A program made the position numbers and the translations under genes. Shown piece after piece: positions 59,530-64,000 of a stretch of 64,000 nucleotides of DNA; positions within the stretch are counted from its first letter, which is position 1; each line of letters opens with the position of its first letter. Source of the DNA: Capsicum annuum (lineage: Eukaryota > Streptophyta > Magnoliopsida > Solanales > Solanaceae); contig NC_061111.1 of the NCBI RefSeq assembly GCF_002878395.1, positions 29,809,545 through 29,873,544 on the forward strand, given 5' to 3'. The notes beneath the pieces were generated by a model that saw only the letters and a list, made by a program, of their open reading frames with translations, was not told where the DNA came from and searched no databases.

Positions 59530-62210
59530 GGTAATCATAATCAAGATGTGATTCAAGATATGCATTTCAATACTGTATTGTGATTTTATGGTGCTGCTAT
59601 ATTTCTTAAACACTATAGTGTAAAGATTGCTAAGGTAATTTTGAAGACTCGAAGTCACCACAAGACTTGAAATGAGCATCTAAATCTTCGATCATGTCTA
59701 TTTCCACTATGAGACAATCTTCAATCATGTCCATTTCCTCTTTGAGACTCCATCTGAATGGTACAAAATGCAAAAAGGGATGAGCTTTAATGGGTTATTA
59801 TATTCAAGATATGCAGTTTTATACCGTATTATGATTTTATGGTGCTATTATATTTCTTAAACACTATTGTGTTAAGATTGCTATGGTAATTTTTAAGACT
59901 CAAAGTAACCACAAGACTTGAAACGACAATATAAATCTTCAATCATGTCTATTTCTTCTTTGAGACTCCATTTGAATAGTACAAGATGCAAAAAGGGACG
60001 AGTTTAATGGATTATCATATTCAATATGTGATTCAAGATATATATTTCTATACCATATTGTGACTTTATGGTGCTATTATATTTCTCAAACACTATTGGC
60101 CGAAGATTGCTAAGGTAATTTTTATGACTCGAAGTCGCCACAAGACTTGAAATGAGCATCTAAATCTTCAATCATGTCTATTTCCACTTTGAGACTCCAT
60201 CCGAGTGGTACAAAATGCAAAAAGGGACTAGCTTTAATTGGTTATCATAATCAAGATATGATTAAAGATTTGCATTTCTATACCGTATTATGATTCTATG
60301 GAGCTATTATATTTGTTAAACACTATAGTGTAAATTTTGCTAAGGTAATTTCTAAAACTCGAAGTTACCACAAGACTTGAAACGAGCATCTAAATCTTCA
60401 ATCATGTCTATTCCCTCTTTGAGACAATCTTAAATCATGTGTATTTCCTCTTTTAGACTCCATCTGAAATGGAAAAAATGCATAAAGGGACGAGCTTTAA
60501 CGAGTTATCATATTCAAGATTTGATTAAAGATATGCAATTCTATACCTTATTGTTATTTTGTGGTGTTATTATTTTTCTTAAACACTATTATGTGAAGAT
60601 TGCTAAGGTAATTTTTATGACTCGAAGTCACCACAAGACTTGAAATGAGCATCTAAATCTTCAATCATGTCTATTTCATCTTTGAGACTCCATCCGAACG
60701 GTACAAAATGGAAAAAGGGAAGAGCTCTAATGGGTTGTCATAATGAAGATGTGACTCAAGATTTGCATTTCTATACCGTATTATGATTTTATGGTGCTAT
60801 TATATTTCTTAAAGACTATAGTGTAAAGAATGCTAAGGTAATTTTTGTGACTCGAAGTCACCACAAGACTTGAAACGAGCATCTAAATCTTCAATCATGT
60901 ATATTTCCTCTTTGAGACAATCTTCAATCATGTCTATTTCCTCTTTGAGACTCCATCTAAATGGCACAAAATGCAAAAAGGGACGAGATTTAATGGGTTG
61001 TCATATTCCAGATATGATTCAAGATATGCATATCTATACCGCATTGTAATTTTATGGTGCTATTATATTTCTTAAACACTATTTTGTGAAATCCTAAGGT
61101 AATTTTTAAGACTCGAAGTCACCACAAGACTTGAAACCAGCATCTAAATCTTCAATCATGTCTATTTACTCTTTGATACTCCATCCAAATGGTACAAATG
61201 CAAAGAGGGACGAGCTTTAGTGGGTTATCATAACAAAGATAATATCCAAGATTTGCATTTGTATACCGTATTGTGGTTTTATGGTGTTGTTATATTTCTT
61301 AAACACTATAGTGTAAAGATTGCTAAGGTAATTTTGAAGACTCAAAGTCACCAAAAGATTTGAAATGAGCATTTAAATCTTCGATCATGTCTATTTCCTC
61401 TATGAGACAATCTTCAATCAAGTCTATTTCCTCTTTGAGACTCCATCTGGATGGTACAAAATGAAAAAAAAGGTCGAGCTTTAATGGGTTATCATATTCA
61501 AGATGTGATTCAAGATATACATTTGTATACCGTATTGTGATTTTATGGTGCTATTATATTTCTTAAACACTATTATGTTAAGATTGCTATTGTAATTTGT
61601 AGGAATCGAAGTTACCACAAGACTTGAAACGAGCATCTAAATCTTTAATTATGTCTATTTCCTCTTTAAGACTCCATTCGAACAGTACAAAATCCAAAAA
61701 GGGATGAGCTTCAATGGGTTATCATAATCAAGAAGTCATTCAAGATATGCATTTCTATACCGTAATAAGACTTTATGGTGCTATTATATTTCTCAAACAC
61801 TATTGGGCAAAGATTTCTAAGGTATATTTTATGACTCGAAGTCGCCACAAGACTTGAAATGAGCATCTAAATCTTCAATCATGTCTATTTCCACTTTGAG
61901 ACTCCATCCGAACGGTACAAAATGCAAAAAGGGACGAGCTTTAATGGGTTATCATAATCAAAATATGATTAAAGATTTGCATTTCTATACTGTATTGTGA
62001 TTCTATGGAGCTATTATATTTCTTAAACACTATAGTGTAAATATTGCTAAGGTAATTTCTAAGACTCGAAGTTACCAAAAGACTTGAAACGAGCATCTAC
62101 ATCTTCAATCATGTCTATTTCCTCTTTGAGACAATCTTAAATCATGTCTATTTCCTCTTTTAGACTCCATCTGAATGGTAAAAAATGCATAAAAGGACGA
62201 GCTTTAATGA
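59530..62210 (+). repeat. Seven-monomer higher-order repeat (~1.7 kb) inside the satellite
   Basis: Monomers anchored at 59,530, 59,793, 60,010, 60,240 and 60,503 pair with those at 61,223, 61,487, 61,717, 61,947 and 62,210. Offsets are 1,693, 1,694, 1,707, 1,707 and 1,707 bp. Paired monomers share private variants, for example tctcaaacactattgg followed by gaagtcgccacaag (60,084 and 61,791), and ctatggagctattatatt (near 60,296 and 62,001). Adjacent monomers do not share them. Confidence 0.8.
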
Positions 62211-64000
62211 GTTATCATATTCAAGATTTGATTAAAGATATGCACTTCTATACCTTATTGTTATTTTACGGTGTTATTATATTACTTAAATCATGTCTAT
62301 TTCCTTCTTGAGACTCCATCTGAATGGTACAAAATGCAAAAAGGGACGAGCTTTAATGAGTTATCATATTCAAGATATGATTCAAGATATGCAGTTTTAT
62401 ACCGTATTATGATTTTATGGTGCTATTATATTTCTTAAACACTATTTTGTTAAGATTGCTATGGTAATTTTTAAGATTCGAAGTAACCACAAGACTTGAA
62501 ACGACAATATAAATCTTCAATCATGTCTATTTCCTCTTTGAGACTCCATTTGAATAGTACAAGATGCAAAAAGGGACGAGCTTTAATGGATTATCATGTT
62601 CAATATGTGATTCAAGATATATATTTCTATACCGTATTATGATTCTATGGAGCTATTATATTTCTTAAACACTATAGTGTAAATATTGGTAAGGTAATTT
62701 CTAAGACACGAAGTTACCACAAGACTTGAAACGAGCATCTAAATCTTCAATCATGTCTATTTCCTCTTTGAGACAATCTTAAATCATGTCTATTTCCTCT
62801 TTTAGACACCATCTGAATGGTCAAAAAGGCATAAAGGGACGAGCTTTAATGAGTTATCATATTCAAGATTTGATTAAAGATATGCACTTCTATACCTTAT
62901 TGTTATTTTATGGTGTTATTATATTTCTTAAACACTATTATGTGAAGATTGCTAAGTTAATTTTTATGACTCGAAGTCACCACAAGACTTGAAACGAGCA
63001 TCTAAATCTTCAATCATGTCTATTTCCTATTTGCGACTTCATCCGAACGTAACAAAATGCAAAAAGGAACGAGCTTTAATGGGTTATCATAATCAAGATG
63101 TGATTTAAGATTTGCATTTCTATACCGTATTGTGATTTTATGGTGCTATTATATTTCTTAAACACTATAGTGTAAAGATTGCTATGGTAATTTTTAAGAC
63201 TAGAAGTCACCAGAAGACTTGGAATGAGCATCTAAATCTTCAATCATGTCTATTTCCTCTTTGAGACAAGTTTTCATTATGCCTATTTGCTCTTTGAGAC
63301 TCCATCTGAATGGTACAAAATGCAAAAAAGGACGAGCTTTAATGAGTTATAATATTGCAGATATGTTTTAAGGTAAGCATTTCTATACCGTATTGTGATT
63401 TTATGGTGCTATTATATTTCTTAAACACTATTGTGTGAAGATTGATAAGGTAATTTTTAAGACTTGAAGTCACCTCAAGACTTGAAACATGTATCTAAAT
63501 CTTCAGTCATGTCAATTTCCTCTTTGAAACTCCATCAGAACGGTACAAAATGCAAAAAGGGATGAGGTTGAATGGGTTATCATAATCAAAAAGTCATTCA
63601 AGATATGCATTTCAATACGGTATTGTGACTTTATGGTGCTATTAAATTTCTTAAACACTATTGTGTGAAGATTGCTAAGGTAATTTTTATGACTCGTAGT
63701 CACCACAAGACTTGAATGAGCATCTAAATCTTTAATCATGTCTATTTGCACTTTGAGACTCCATCTGAACGGTACAAAATGCCAAAAGGGACTAGCTTTA
63801 ATTGGTCATAATAATCAAGATGTGATTCAAGATTTACATTTCTATAATGTATTTTGATTTTATGGACCTATCATATTTCATATTTAATGGGTTACCACAA
63901 CCAAGATGTGATTCAAGATATACATTTCTATACCGTATTGTGATTTTATGGTCCTATTATATTTCTTAAACACTATAGTGTAAAGATTGCTAAGGTAATT

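Larger units (their letters stand above)
54889..64000 (+). repeat. Satellite array, 230/263-bp monomers, with higher-order structure
   Basis: I used the second G of the conserved ttaatgggttatcat as an anchor and found 39 anchors from 54,894 to 63,900. Spacing is mostly exactly 230 (or 229) or 263 (or 264). Exceptions are 218 and 217 (12-bp loss), 311 (48-bp duplication), 149 (81-bp loss), 227 and 96. The 263-bp form contains the 33-bp block aatcttcaat...gagac twice in tandem. Other conserved words are gaaacgagcatctaaatc and ggtacaaaatgcaaaaaggg. The array runs off the right edge. Neither 230 nor 263 is divisible by three, so no frame can run through it; the scattered 60-80-codon frames are repeat-derived. 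Confidence 0.96.

Noticed and set aside
55294..63751. Several 60-80 codon frames in the satellite on both strands
   Set aside because: They are generated by the repeat, break in most monomers, and the monomer length is not a multiple of three.
54889..64000. CRISPR-like array
   Set aside because: The repeat unit is 230/263 bp with no short repeat plus unique spacer pattern, and the context is a plant genome.
54889..64000. Calling the array centromeric
   Set aside because: Higher-order structure is compatible with a centromere, but nothing in the sequence shows CENH3 association; pericentromeric or knob-type arrays look the same.

Overview
The window looks like plant nuclear heterochromatin. 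It is AT-rich, holds no intact host gene on either strand, and consists almost entirely of decayed LTR retrotransposons inserted into one another, followed by a satellite array. The LTRs mostly begin TGTAACACCCC, the primer sites resemble plant tRNA-iMet and tRNA-Asp sites, and the Ty3/gypsy elements carry chromodomains of the Tekay/Del type. From general familiarity with such repeats I favour a Solanaceae species (pepper, tomato, potato or relative). That assignment is inference, not a database result.

Layout. 1-1,830: minus-strand LTR debris. 2,544-5,723: a Ty1/copia element on the minus strand with both ~300-bp LTRs but without its reverse-transcriptase domain. 5,747-6,954: a broken F-box/LRR/FBD gene on the minus strand, the only host-gene-like sequence. 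7,910-9,880: a plus-strand LTR missing its end. About 9,881-25,101: an old Ty3/gypsy-like element ('A', gag and protease remnants plus an unidentified distal part), split at 13,487 by a complete chromovirus (13,488-22,687, 'T1') with perfect ATATA target duplications. 25,102-27,180: 5' LTR, tRNA-Asp primer site and gag start of an Athila-like element ('B'). 27,181-34,254: a minus-strand, essentially non-coding element ('C', LARD-like) whose distal LTR is truncated.

34,255-50,196: a minus-strand element ('D') whose LTR was split by a second Tekay-like chromovirus ('E', 35,647-48,584). E's own 3' LTR is split by what looks like a solo LTR ('F', 43,812-46,546). The relative order is D, then E, then F. 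50,197-54,888: further LTR-derived sequence with no genes.

54,889-64,000 (running off the window): a tandem satellite with two monomer lengths, 230 and 263 bp. The longer form is the shorter one plus an exact-length 33-bp internal duplication. The monomers are arranged in multi-monomer higher-order repeats. This array is the most noteworthy structure here.

Functionally the elements are graveyards: each pol is cut by stops and frameshifts, many of a kind expected from deamination of methylated cytosine. No working gene, tRNA, rRNA or CRISPR-like locus was found. All boundaries were read by eye; identities and ages were not computed.
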